Source: Dongia mobilis (GTDB taxonomy: Bacteria > Pseudomonadota > Alphaproteobacteria > Dongiales > Dongiaceae). From it: a stretch of DNA of 64,000 bases. This document shows, piece after piece, positions 26,697 to 35,432 of this stretch (position 1 is the stretch's first letter; the number at the start of each line of letters is the position of its first letter). The stretch covers positions 131,501 to 195,500 of the forward strand of contig NZ_SNYW01000012.1 in the NCBI RefSeq assembly GCF_004363235.1. Direction: 5' to 3'. A program made the position numbers and the translations under genes. The notes below the pieces were generated by a model. The model had not been told where the DNA came from and did no database searches. It saw only the letters and a list, made by a program, of their open reading frames with translations.

Positions 26697-27263
26697 ATGC
26701 AGCAACCATCGGCGGCCGGCCGGTTCATTTATGTGATGGGCGCCTCGGGCGCCGGCAAGGACAGCGTCATGTCGCTGGCCCGGCAGCAGCTCGGCCCTGC
26801 CGACGCGGTTGTTTTCAGCCATCGCTATGTCACGCGCCCGGCCGAACTCGGCCACGAGAACTACGTCGCCCTGACACCGGCGGAATTTACCCTGCGCCGC
26901 GACAGGGGGCTCTTCCTGTTCGACTGGCGGGCCCATGACCTCGCCTACGGTATCGGCATCGAGGCCGATCTGTGGCGCCGGGCCGGGCTCGACGTCGTCA
27001 TCAGCGGTTCCCGCGCCCATTTTGCAACCCTGCCTGCGCTGCCGCACCTCCTCCCCGTGCTGATCGATGCACCGCCGGACGTGCTGCGGCAGCGTCTGCT
27101 GGCGCGCGGCCGCGAGGGAACGGCGGCGATCGAGGCGCGACTTGCCCGCGGCCAGTCGCTCAGGCCGGCGCATCCAAAGCTGGTGACCGTCGAGAATGCG
27201 GGCCTGCTCGCCGCGGCGGCCGGGCGCTTCCTCGCCTTGCTGCGCGGCGCGGCGATCAGGTAG
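26697..27263 (+). CDS. phnN: Ribose 1,5-bisphosphate phosphokinase
   Basis: Phosphorylates ribose-1,5-bisphosphate to PRPP. 188 aa with a guanylate-kinase-like fold: Walker A VMGASGAGKDSVM (about 13-25), SHRYVTRPAELGHENYVALT, the lid-region LFLFDWRAHDLAYGIG and VVISGSRAHFATLP. PhnN is best known from C-P lyase operons, but no phn genes are present here; its partner appears to be the divergent NMP phosphorylase, which would make its substrate. Start ATG 26697 follows GAGGA. It converges on the phosphoribosyltransferase gene with an 8-nt overlap. Confidence 0.93.
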   Translation: MQQPSAAGRFIYVMGASGAGKDSVMSLARQQLGPADAVVFSHRYVTRPAELGHENYVALTPAEFTLRRDRGLFLFDWRAHDLAYGIGIEADLWRRAGLDVVISGSRAHFATLPALPHLLPVLIDAPPDVLRQRLLARGREGTAAIEARLARGQSLRPAHPKLVTVENAGLLAAAAGRFLALLRGAAIR

Positions 27264-27918
27264 CTGGCGGACGGCCGAGCATCTCGCGGCAGGTTCCCAG
27301 CAGGGCAACCACCTCGGCATCGGCGACCTGCGGGAAATGCCGGTAATAGGCACCAACGGCACCAAATCCTTCGGGGATCGACAGACAGACGAGGTCGTCG
27401 ACTTCCCTGCGCAGCATTTCGACCGTGTCGCTGGGCCCCACGGGCACGGCCAGCACGACGCGCTTCGGCCCCTGACGGCGCAGGGCACGCAGGGCAGCGC
27501 GCGCCGTCGCCCCGGTCGCCAGGCCGTCATCGACCACGATGGCGACCTTGCCGGCCGCGGAAAGCGGTGCATGGCCACAAAGGTAGACCTGCCGCCGCCG
27601 GTGGATCTCCTTCAACTCGCGTTCGCTCGCTTGCCGCAGGAACTCGGGCGTGGGCTGGAGTAGCCGCACGATGTCTTCGTTCAGAACGATCTCGGGCTCG
27701 GCCCCGTCCACCACGGCGCCAAGTGCCAGTTCCGGCTGGAATGGCGCCGAGATTTTCCGGACCATGATGAGATCGAGCGGGGCCGACAGAGCCCTAGCCA
27801 CTTCGAAGGCAACCGGCACGCCGCCCCGCGGCAGGGCGAAGACGATGCAATCCTGGCCGCGATAGGCGTCGAGTGCGGCAGCAAGCTGTCGACCGGCCTC
27901 ATTGCGACCCTGGAACAT
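27256..27918 (-). CDS. Phosphoribosyltransferase-domain protein (COG1926 type)
   Basis: 220 aa. The PRPP-binding loop VVDDGLATGAT is at 128-138, preceded by CIVFALPRGGVPVAFEVARA and MVRKISAPFQPELALGAVVD. The base substrate is unknown; the COG1926 group is not a standard purine or pyrimidine salvage enzyme. ATG 27918 with GGGGAGG upstream is the start. Together with the NMP phosphorylase and PhnN it would close a loop from NMP through ribose-1,5-bisphosphate and PRPP (inference). An FNR-type box lies 61 nt before its start. Confidence 0.9.
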   Translation of the reverse strand: MFQGRNEAGRQLAAALDAYRGQDCIVFALPRGGVPVAFEVARALSAPLDLIMVRKISAPFQPELALGAVVDGAEPEIVLNEDIVRLLQPTPEFLRQASERELKEIHRRRQVYLCGHAPLSAAGKVAIVVDDGLATGATARAALRALRRQGPKRVVLAVPVGPSDTVEMLRREVDDLVCLSIPEGFGAVGAYYRHFPQVADAEVVALLGTCREMLGRPPAT

Positions 27919-27978
27919 GCTCAGCCTCCCCATGCCTTGGGATGGCTGGAAACCTAGGGCCTCCGGCCGGACGATATC

Positions 27979-27992
27979 TTGACCTGAATCAA
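27979..27992 (-). promoter_or_regulatory. FNR/FixK-type box upstream of the phosphoribosyltransferase gene
   Basis: Read on the minus strand, TTGAT-TCAG-GTCAA, one base off TTGAT-N4-ATCAA. Its centre is 67.5 nt from the start codon, the same spacing as the box before the phosphorylase gene. TAGGTT (27956-27951) is a possible -10 for activation at -41.5. Confidence 0.75.
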
Positions 27993-28011
27993 GTCGGGGC
28001 GGCGGCCGCCC

Positions 28012-28782
28012 TCAATCCGCGCCCTTCATCTCCTGAAGGATATTGCCGCCATCGACCACCAGCATCTGACCGGTGATATAGGAGGCTTCGCTGCTGGCGA
28101 GAAAAACGGCCGCGGCCGCCACTTCCGCCGGCCGCCCCGGGCGACCCAATGGCGTATGCCGGCCGGCCTCGATCTCCCTGGCCGATGACGACGCAGTTTC
28201 GATCCAACCCGGGCCGATGGCATTGACCGTGACGCCCTTGCTGCCGACCTCGACCGCCAGCGCCCGGGTCATCCCCATCATTGCGGCCTTGGCGGTCGAA
28301 TAGCCGGCACTGCCCGGATTAGTGACCAGCGGACCGGTCACCGAGGAGATGTTGACGATGCGGCCATATTGCCGGCGCAGCATCTGCGGCAGCACGGCGC
28401 GCGTCACCAGGAAACAGGTATCGAGGTTGATCTCCATCGTGCGGCGCCAATCCGCCGTCGCGATCCTGTGGAATAGGGCGGTCTTCTCGCGCCTGCCGGT
28501 CTGGATCATGCCGGCGTTGTTGACCAGGATGTCGATCCTGCCCACCGATTTGTTGACGGCAGCGACGAGGGCGTCGACCTCGGCCTCGACAGTGAGATCG
28601 GCGATGAATGAGGCATGGCCGTCGCCAGCCAGTTCGCGCCGGCGGTCATGGATACGACGGGTGGTCGAGGTGATGGCGACGCGCGCACCCGCCGCCGCCA
28701 GCGCCTTCGCGGTTGCAAAACCGATCCCATCCGAACTGCCGGCACCCGTTACCAGCGCGATCCGGCCTTCCAAGCTCAACAT
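28012..28782 (-). CDS. SDR-family oxidoreductase
   Basis: 256-aa classical short-chain dehydrogenase/reductase. The cofactor loop GAGSSDGIGFA is a TGxxxGxG variant with an inserted residue pair, NNAG is present, and the catalytic set is N-x-S (ISSVTG), Y-S-T-A-K (YSTAKAAMM). The end ITGQMLVVDGGN is typical of FabG-like members. An Arg pair (TTRRIH) after the second strand suggests NADPH. Substrate unknown. GGGGAG precedes ATG 28782. It is divergent from the aminotransferase gene at 28883. Confidence 0.93.
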   Translation of the reverse strand: MLSLEGRIALVTGAGSSDGIGFATAKALAAAGARVAITSTTRRIHDRRRELAGDGHASFIADLTVEAEVDALVAAVNKSVGRIDILVNNAGMIQTGRREKTALFHRIATADWRRTMEINLDTCFLVTRAVLPQMLRRQYGRIVNISSVTGPLVTNPGSAGYSTAKAAMMGMTRALAVEVGSKGVTVNAIGPGWIETASSSAREIEAGRHTPLGRPGRPAEVAAAAVFLASSEASYITGQMLVVDGGNILQEMKGAD

Positions 28783-28882
28783 GGCAGTGCTCCCCGCTCT
28801 TCATATTCCTCAAGACCTTACCCCTGTTCGGCAGGGATTTTCGGCTCTCCCCCTTGCTTAACCGGGGGCGCGGTCGCTATCA

Positions 28883-30289
28883 ATGGCGCCCTCGACAACA
28901 GCGAAAGGGGCACGTGCGCGCATCATGGCATCACTGGAAGCCGGCCTGCCGATCAAGCAGGTCGACGCGATGATCAAGCGAGAGAGAGACCGTTACATCC
29001 AATCCAATCCCGTTTCCCGGAAGCTCGGCGAAGACGCCCGCAAGAACTGGGTCAAGGGCGTTCCCCATCACTGGATGCTGGACTGGTCGACCCCCTTCCC
29101 GCTCTTCGTCGCCGATGCCAAGGGTACGACCCTCACCGATGCCGACGGCCACACTTACGACGATTTCTGCCTGGGCGATACCGGCTCGATGTTCGGCCAT
29201 TCGCCGGAACCAGTGGCCAGAGCCATCGCCGCGCAGGCGTCCCACGGCCTTACCTACATGCTGCCGACCGAGGACATCATCGCGGTGGGTGCGGCACTCG
29301 AGAGGATGTTCGGCCTGCCCTTCTGGCAGGTGGCGACGACGGCAACGGATGCCAACCGCTTCGTGCTGCGCTGGTGCCGCGCCATCACGAAACGACAGAA
29401 GATCCTGGTCTTCCACGGCTGCTATCACGGTGCCGTCGACGACACCTTCGTGCGATTGAAGGACGGCCGGGCGATCCACCGCCCCGGCCTCATCGGCCAG
29501 GTCTACGACCTCACCGCCAACACCAAGGTGGTCGAGTTCAACGACGTGCCGGCACTGCAAGCAGCCCTCAAGGATCGCGACGTCGCCTGCGTCATCACCG
29601 AACCGGCGCTGACCAATATCGGCATGGTGTTGCCGCAAGCCGGCTTCCTCAAGGCGCTGCAGCAGGCCTGCCGTGATACCGGCACGCTGCTGGTGATCGA
29701 CGAGACGCATACCATCTCGACCGGCTATGGCGGCTATACCCGCACGCACGGACTGAAGCCGGACTTCCTGACCCTTGGAAAACCGGTGGCGGGCGGCCTG
29801 CCCTGTTCGGTCTTCGGTTGCACCGCTGAGATCGCCGAGCGGATGCGCGCGGCGGAACAGGAAGCGGGGCCCGGCTACAGCGGCATGGGCACTACCTTGT
29901 CCGCCAATGTGCTGCAGTTCAAGGCGATGCGCGCCAACCTCGAGGAAGTGATGACGCCGGCGGCTTATGCGCACATGCTGCCCCTGTCGGAAAAGCTGGC
30001 CCGCGGCATCGAGGCGGAGATCACGCAACGCGGCCTGCCCTGGCATGTCTCGAATGTCGGTGCGCGGGCCGAATTCGTCTGCGCGCCGGAACGGCCGAGG
30101 AACGGCAGCGAGGCGCAGGACGCCATGCATGGCCCGGTCGAGCTGGCGGTCCATCTCTATCTCTTGAATCGCGGCTTGCTGATCGCGCCCTTCCACAACA
30201 TGACCCTGGTCAGCCCGGCGACGACGCCGGCCCAGGTGGACCGCCTGGTGGCGACGATCGGCAACTGTCTCGACGAACTGGCTGCCTGA
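28883..30289 (+). CDS. Class III aminotransferase, glutamate-1-semialdehyde-aminomutase type
   Basis: 468 aa from ATG 28883; ATG 28925 (MASLEAGLPIKQ) is a fair alternative. The PLP lysine is in FLTLGKPVAGGLPCSVFG, the PLP-nitrogen Asp in LLVIDETHTIS, and YHG of FHGCYHGAVDDTF is conserved. The usual S-G-[ST]-E-A loop reads TTATDANRFVLRW. It is unlikely to be HemL because an ALA synthase is present at 54515. It lies 28 nt upstream of a PuuA-like gene, which points to catabolism of an amine or amino acid (inference). Confidence 0.9.
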   Translation: MAPSTTAKGARARIMASLEAGLPIKQVDAMIKRERDRYIQSNPVSRKLGEDARKNWVKGVPHHWMLDWSTPFPLFVADAKGTTLTDADGHTYDDFCLGDTGSMFGHSPEPVARAIAAQASHGLTYMLPTEDIIAVGAALERMFGLPFWQVATTATDANRFVLRWCRAITKRQKILVFHGCYHGAVDDTFVRLKDGRAIHRPGLIGQVYDLTANTKVVEFNDVPALQAALKDRDVACVITEPALTNIGMVLPQAGFLKALQQACRDTGTLLVIDETHTISTGYGGYTRTHGLKPDFLTLGKPVAGGLPCSVFGCTAEIAERMRAAEQEAGPGYSGMGTTLSANVLQFKAMRANLEEVMTPAAYAHMLPLSEKLARGIEAEITQRGLPWHVSNVGARAEFVCAPERPRNGSEAQDAMHGPVELAVHLYLLNRGLLIAPFHNMTLVSPATTPAQVDRLVATIGNCLDELAA

Positions 30290-30317
30290 CCGGCGCCGCA
30301 ACTTCTTCCTGGAGAAC

Positions 30318-31703
30318 ATGATGAGCAATTACGTGGCCGATATCGGCACCTGCGACGCGTTCCTGGCGGCGCATCCCGAAGTCAGGTTCGTGCAGATCTA
30401 TTTCACCAACCAGTCGGGCGTGCCGCGCGGCAAGAACCTGCTGCGCCATGACATCCGGCCGATCTACGAATACGCCCGCTTCCTGCCGGGTACCATGCTG
30501 GCGCTCGACATCACCGGCATGGATGTCGAGGAATCGGGCCTGGTCTGGACCGATGGCGACGCCGATCGCCTCGGCAAGCCGACGCCCCAGGGCCTCACCC
30601 TCGCGCCATGGCTGGGGCCGGATTTCGCCCAGCTGATGCTGAGCGTCTATGAACTCGACGGCAGCCCCTGCGATGTCGACCCGCGCCACGTCCTGCAGGG
30701 CGTCATCGACCGATTCAAGGAATTCAACCTGACCCCGGTCATCGCCTGCGAGATGGAATTCTACCTGATCGACCGCGAGAACCGCGCCGATGGCGGGAAA
30801 CAGCCGCCGGCCTCGCCCGTCACCGGCAACCGGCCCTGGGACATCCAAGTCTATGGCCTGCGCGAACTCGACGATTTCGAGCCCTTCTTCCGCGACGTCT
30901 ATGCCATGGGCGAGCAGGTCGGCCTGCCGCTGGAATCGGCGATCTCGGAATATGCGCCGGGGCAGCTGGAACTCGGCCTTCAGCACCGGGCTGACGCCTT
31001 GCGCGCCTGCGACGAGGCCATCATGTACAAGCGCCTGGTGAAGGGCGCCGCCGTGCGCCACGGCTTCGAGGCCAGCTTCATGGCAAAACCGCACAGCGAC
31101 ATCGCCGGTTCCGGCATGCATCTTCATGTCAGTCTCGGCAATCCGGATGGCAGCAACGCCTTTGCCAGCGACGACCCGGCCGGCAGCCCGCTGCTGAGGC
31201 AGGCGATTGGCGGCATGCAAGCCCTGCTGGATGAATCCATGGCCGTTTTCGCGCCAAACGCGAATTCCTATCGCCGCTTCAGATCAAATTCCTATGCACC
31301 GGTGGCGCCGACCTGGGGCATCAACAACCGCACGGTCAGTTTCCGCGTGCCGGCCGGTCCGCCCAAGTCGCGCCATATCGAGCACCGCATCTGTGGCGCC
31401 GATGCCAATCCATATCTCGCCGTGGCCGCGCTGCTGGCGGCGATCCACTGGGGACTGAAGCAGAAGCTCGACCCCGGTGCGCCCGTCGAAGGCAACGGCT
31501 ATGAAGTGGCCCGGGAAATGGGCCTGACCCTGCCGACCAACTGGCAGGCTGCCATCGACATGTTCCGCAAGTCTGCGCGGATGAGGGAGTATCTCGGCAC
31601 CCGTTTCCATCATGTTTACAGTTCCGTGAAGCAGGCCGAGCACGACCGCTTCAATGCCCGCGTCACCGAACTCGACTATGCTTGGTATCTGCGCAACGCC
31701 TGA
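30318..31703 (+). CDS. Glutamine synthetase family protein, gamma-glutamylpolyamine-synthetase-like
   Basis: 461 aa with a complete GS catalytic domain: CEMEFYLID (metal-binding glutamates), SEYAPGQLELGL, SFMAKPHSDIAGSGMHLHVS, NSYRRFRSNSYAPVAPTWGI, then VPAGPPKSRHIEHRICGADANPY. The adenylylation-site tyrosine loop of GlnA is absent, and the N-terminal half resembles PuuA and related amine-glutamate ligases. It probably ligates glutamate to an amine with ATP. Which amine is unknown. GGAGAA lies just before the two consecutive ATG codons (30318, 30321). It is co-transcribed with the aminotransferase. Confidence 0.88.
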   Translation: MMSNYVADIGTCDAFLAAHPEVRFVQIYFTNQSGVPRGKNLLRHDIRPIYEYARFLPGTMLALDITGMDVEESGLVWTDGDADRLGKPTPQGLTLAPWLGPDFAQLMLSVYELDGSPCDVDPRHVLQGVIDRFKEFNLTPVIACEMEFYLIDRENRADGGKQPPASPVTGNRPWDIQVYGLRELDDFEPFFRDVYAMGEQVGLPLESAISEYAPGQLELGLQHRADALRACDEAIMYKRLVKGAAVRHGFEASFMAKPHSDIAGSGMHLHVSLGNPDGSNAFASDDPAGSPLLRQAIGGMQALLDESMAVFAPNANSYRRFRSNSYAPVAPTWGINNRTVSFRVPAGPPKSRHIEHRICGADANPYLAVAALLAAIHWGLKQKLDPGAPVEGNGYEVAREMGLTLPTNWQAAIDMFRKSARMREYLGTRFHHVYSSVKQAEHDRFNARVTELDYAWYLRNA

Positions 31704-31873
31704 CGGTCCGCGCCGGAATGCAGGGGCCGGCATTCCCGACGTCGACCGCTTGTGAGAGTCCCGGCCAAGTGTTAACTTCCCGGGCGACTCGAGATGATGG
31801 CATTGGCGCGTCCCATGCGGCGTCTCGAGAAATGTTGCCTGAATCGGCTGTAGGGATCTGACGAGCGCTGCAT

Positions 31874-32104
31874 ATGGGTCTGTTCCGTTCCAAGAAGGAC
31901 AACCGGGTCGTCGTCGGCAACCGGTATCGCTCAGCCGATACCAATCTCATCACATGGGAAGTCGCTTCGGTCTTCAACGGCATCGATGGCACACCCTATG
32001 CGCACATCTTCTGCGTCCAGGACCAGTCGCGCCGCAAGACCGTCGCCCAGAGCTCGCTCGAAGCCAGCAGCCAGTATATCCGCCTGCCCAACAAGCCGGC
32101 CTGA
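31874..32104 (+). CDS. Small hypothetical protein
   Basis: 76 aa (MGLFRSKKDNRVVVGNRYRS at the start). I do not recognise the family. The middle, ITWEVASVFNGIDGTPYAHI, looks like alternating beta-strand sequence, and the ends are basic. There is no membrane segment and no clear Shine-Dalgarno. Coding support comes from the clean open frame and from the O-methyltransferase start 13 nt after its stop codon. Confidence 0.6.
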   Translation: MGLFRSKKDNRVVVGNRYRSADTNLITWEVASVFNGIDGTPYAHIFCVQDQSRRKTVAQSSLEASSQYIRLPNKPA

Positions 32105-32116
32105 GCGCCCGACGGC

Positions 32117-32773
32117 ATGGGCAAGCATCTGCAGCTGACCGACCGGCTCGATCGCTACCTTCTCGACTTCGCCTTTCGCGACGACGATCTGCTGCGCGCC
32201 TTGCGCGACGAGACGGCGATGATGCCGAACGCACAAATGCAGATCGCGCCCGAGCAGGGCCAGTTCATGGCGCTGCTGGCCCGCATCGCCGGCGTCAGGA
32301 AGGCGCTCGAGATCGGCACTTTTACGGGTTATTCCAGCCTCAGCGTGGCACGCGCCCTGCCTGCGGACGGCCGCCTTGTCTGCTGCGACATCAGCAAGGA
32401 ATTCACCGATGTAGCCCGCCGCTATTGGGACAAGGCCGGGGTCACCGCGAAGATCGACCTGAAACTGGGTTCGGCGCGCGAAACCCTGGCTGCCCTCGAG
32501 AAAACCGAGGCCGGCAGTTTCGACATGGCCTTCATCGACGCCGACAAGCTCAATTACCCGCATTATTACGAATCGGCGCTGGCGTTGCTGCGGCCGGGCG
32601 GCGTGCTGCTGATCGACAACGTACTCTGGGGTGGCGATGTCGCCGATCCCGCGGCGACGGATGCCGAGACCGTGACCCTGCGCGAGCTCAACGCCAGGGT
32701 GAAGGCAGATGAACGCGTCGATTTCTGCCTGCTGCCGGTGGCCGACGGCCTCACCCTCATCCGCAAGCGCTGA
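32117..32773 (+). CDS. SAM-dependent O-methyltransferase, CCoAOMT-like
   Basis: 218 aa. The SAM site KALEIGTFTGYSSLSVARAL, then LVCCDISKEF, FDMAFIDADKLNYPHYYE (metal and catalytic Asp region) and GGVLLIDNVLWGGDVAD cover the catechol/caffeoyl-CoA methyltransferase family. Bacterial members methylate phenolic hydroxyls of small molecules; no substrate is implied by the neighbours. Its stop is 3 nt from the stop of the opposing DUF192 gene. Confidence 0.93.
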   Translation: MGKHLQLTDRLDRYLLDFAFRDDDLLRALRDETAMMPNAQMQIAPEQGQFMALLARIAGVRKALEIGTFTGYSSLSVARALPADGRLVCCDISKEFTDVARRYWDKAGVTAKIDLKLGSARETLAALEKTEAGSFDMAFIDADKLNYPHYYESALALLRPGGVLLIDNVLWGGDVADPAATDAETVTLRELNARVKADERVDFCLLPVADGLTLIRKR

Positions 32774-32776
32774 GCC

Positions 32777-33256
32777 TTACGGCTCGGGCGGGGTTTCCCG
32801 CTGCGGCCATGTGATCCGCGCCCCCGGCCCGATGCCGAGCATGGCCGCAAGCCCGCCGCGAATCTCCAGCGCCGCCTGGGCCGGCTCGATGGAAGGAATC
32901 ATGGTTTCGTCGAAGGGCCGCGCATCGGCCGCCACATGCACCACCCTGCCATCGGCGGCGATGAAGATGATGTCGAGTGGAAGCGGCGTGTTCTTCATCC
33001 AGAAGGTCCGCAGCCGCTCGTCGGGATAGAGGAACAGCATGCCCGCATCATCGGCCAGCCGATCGCGGTACATGAGTCCCAGCGATCGCTCGGCGCCGTC
33101 ATCCGCCACTTCGACGGCGAAGTGGTAGGTGTTGGCGCCGGCCTCGACAGTCAGCGGCACGATCTCCGGCGAGGCATCCTGGGCCACGGCTACGGCCGCC
33201 GCCAGCCATTGCCCACAGAGCAGGAGGATTGCAACAACAACGCCGGTTGCCCGCAT
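32777..33256 (-). CDS. DUF192-domain exported protein
   Basis: 159 aa with an N-terminal signal peptide (about 1-26, ending AVAQ). The DUF192 domain shows FAVEVADDGAERSLGLMYRD, AGMLFLYPDERLRTFWMKNT, LPLDIIFIAADGRVVHV and GGLAAMLGIGPGARI. Role unknown; many bacteria have one copy, thought to be periplasmic. The start ATG at 33256 places the hydrophobic stretch at the N-terminus. It is divergent from coxG, with 117 nt between them. Confidence 0.9.
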   Translation of the reverse strand: MRATGVVVAILLLCGQWLAAAVAVAQDASPEIVPLTVEAGANTYHFAVEVADDGAERSLGLMYRDRLADDAGMLFLYPDERLRTFWMKNTPLPLDIIFIAADGRVVHVAADARPFDETMIPSIEPAQAALEIRGGLAAMLGIGPGARITWPQRETPPEP

Positions 33257-33310
33257 CGGTCCGATGACCTCGCCGTTTCGACCGGCCGAACTTGGCCGCC
33301 GCCGATCCGG

Positions 33311-33340
33311 TTGACAAGGCCAAATGTAGGATCCTCTATG
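33311..33340 (+). promoter_or_regulatory. Probable coxG promoter
   Basis: TTGACA (33311-33316), 18-nt spacer, TCTATG (33335-33340), about 33 nt before the coxG start codon. The -35 is perfect and the -10 is poor. Confidence 0.45.
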
Positions 33341-33373
33341 CTTACCCGAGAATAACGCGGAGGATTCGACCCC

Positions 33374-33994
33374 ATGGACATGACCGGCGAATACACGATC
33401 AAGGCGCCGCGCCAGGCGGTCTGGGATGCCCTCAACGACCCCGAGGCGCTGAAGGCCGCCATCGCCGGTTGCGAGGAGCTGGTCCGGGACGGCGATGGCT
33501 TCAAGGCGACCGTGGTGGCCAAGGTCGGGCCGGTGAAAGCCAAGTTCGGCGGCCGCGTCACCCTCTCCGACCTCGATCCGCCCAACGGCTATACTATCTC
33601 TGGCGAGGGCCAGGGCGGCGCCGCCGGCTTTGCCAAGGGCGGCGCGAAGGTTCATCTGCTGGACGATGGTGCCGGAGGTACAATCCTCAAATACGAGGCC
33701 CAGGCGCAGATCGGCGGCAAGCTCGCCCAGATCGGCTCGCGGCTGATCGACGGTGCCGCCAAGAAGATGGCGGACGATTTCTTCAGCGCCTTTGCAGCCG
33801 GCGTCGAAGTCAAGGCCGGCAGCGCCGCAGCTCCGGCCGCAGCCGAACCTGTGGCCGAGCCTGGCACCACCGACGTCGCGGCACCCGGTGCCGCCAGCCC
33901 GGAGGCGCCGGCAACGGGCCTTTCGCCGGTTGTCTGGATCACCGGCCTGGTCGTGGTGGTGGGCGGCATCCTCTATTTCTTCACCCGGAACTGA
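33374..33994 (+). CDS. coxG: CoxG-like SRPBCC protein with C-terminal membrane anchor
   Basis: 206 aa. The CO-dehydrogenase subunit G (CoxG) domain spans about 1-145: GEYTIKAPRQAVWDALNDPE, GPVKAKFGGRVTLSDLDPP, GAGGTILKYEAQAQIGGKLA, and GSRLIDGAAKKMADDFFSAF. An Ala/Pro-rich linker leads to a last membrane helix (PVVWITGLVVVVGGILYFFT). CoxG recruits CO dehydrogenase to the membrane in Oligotropha and possibly delivers quinone. The coxSLM operon lies 0.97 kb downstream, so it likely serves that enzyme (inference). Confidence 0.92.
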   Translation: MDMTGEYTIKAPRQAVWDALNDPEALKAAIAGCEELVRDGDGFKATVVAKVGPVKAKFGGRVTLSDLDPPNGYTISGEGQGGAAGFAKGGAKVHLLDDGAGGTILKYEAQAQIGGKLAQIGSRLIDGAAKKMADDFFSAFAAGVEVKAGSAAAPAAAEPVAEPGTTDVAAPGAASPEAPATGLSPVVWITGLVVVVGGILYFFTRN

Positions 33995-34007
33995 GCCGGA
34001 AGATCCC

Positions 34008-34724
34008 ATGGGCCTACGCATCTCCAGGGAAGCCAATCTGGCGCTCAACTGGATCCTCAACGAACTGGTGCCACCCTTCATCCGCGACCGCCGCTGGTTC
34101 GGCTGGCTGATCACGCGGGCGCTCTACGGCGACAAGGCCCGCCATTTCATGAACTTCCACGCCCGCGTCTACGAGATGAGCGAGGCGGAATATCGCGGCG
34201 TCTATGGCGCCACCCGCGCGGCGGCCATCGAGCGCGACACGGATCTCAACGATGCCTGCCTCAAGCTGATCCTCGAACACGCGGTCGGGCCGAGGGTCCT
34301 TGAGGTCGGATGTGGCGGCGGCTTCCTGTCGAAACGCCTCGCCGAAAGGTTCGAGGTCACGGCGACCGACATCGTCATCGGCGAGCGCACCAGGGCTGAA
34401 AATCCGAAAATCACGTTCCAGGATGCTTCGGCCGAGAGCCTGCCCTACCCGGACCGCAGCTTTGATACCGTCGTCACCACCCATGTGCTGGAGCATGTGC
34501 GCGACATCCGCCGCGCGATCGACGAGCTGCGCCGCGTAACGGCCCGGCGCCTTATCGTGGTGGTGCCGAAGGAGCGGCCGCATTTCTATACGCCGAACCT
34601 GCATCTGCACTTCTTTCCCTACCCATTTTGCTTCTATGCCGTGTTCGGGCATCAGCCTGGTCACATGCTGCAGAATGCCGGTGGCGACTGGTTCTATGTC
34701 GAGGACCGTCCGCCCGCGGCGTGA
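34008..34724 (+). CDS. Class I SAM-dependent methyltransferase
   Basis: 238 aa. The SAM motif PRVLEVGCGGGFLSKRLAER, then VTATDIVIGERTR, ASAESLPYPDRSFDTVVTTH and VLEHVRDIRRAIDELRRV are the Methyltransf_11 pattern. The N-terminal 80 residues (ALNWILNELVPPFIRDRRWF) are a helical region I do not recognise, and the C-terminus is rich in His and Phe (NLHLHFFPYPFCFYAVFGHQ). Substrate unknown. It is 13 nt after coxG, so possibly one transcript. Confidence 0.9.
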   Translation: MGLRISREANLALNWILNELVPPFIRDRRWFGWLITRALYGDKARHFMNFHARVYEMSEAEYRGVYGATRAAAIERDTDLNDACLKLILEHAVGPRVLEVGCGGGFLSKRLAERFEVTATDIVIGERTRAENPKITFQDASAESLPYPDRSFDTVVTTHVLEHVRDIRRAIDELRRVTARRLIVVVPKERPHFYTPNLHLHFFPYPFCFYAVFGHQPGHMLQNAGGDWFYVEDRPPAA

Positions 34725-34824
34725 CGCGCCGCAACATTGATGAATATTTGAGCAGCAGCGCACGCTGTGCATTGCCACAGATCAATCCGACCAAGGTCGT
34801 AACCCCCCGTCATGCATTCAAAAC

Positions 34825-34854
34825 TTGACATTCATTGAGGGGCATCAGCTTAAT
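34825..34854 (+). promoter_or_regulatory. Possible coxSLM promoter
   Basis: TTGACA (34825-34830), 18-nt spacer, CTTAAT (34849-34854), about 105 nt before coxS in a 234-nt gap. The rest of the gap shows nothing I can name. Confidence 0.45.
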
Positions 34855-34958
34855 TCTGCCACGCGATCTCGACCGCTGAAGTTGACGATGCCGGCGGTCA
34901 CGTGAACGCAAAAGGCAGCTAGTGGCACAAAGCCACAGCAACTCATGGGAGGATCGGA

Positions 34959-35429
<471 letters not shown>

Positions 35430-35432
35430 GCC

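Noticed and set aside
28883-30289. HemL (glutamate-1-semialdehyde aminomutase) for haem synthesis
   Set aside because: A complete ALA synthase is present at 54515, the PLP-phosphate loop differs, and the neighbour is an amine-ligase-like gene.
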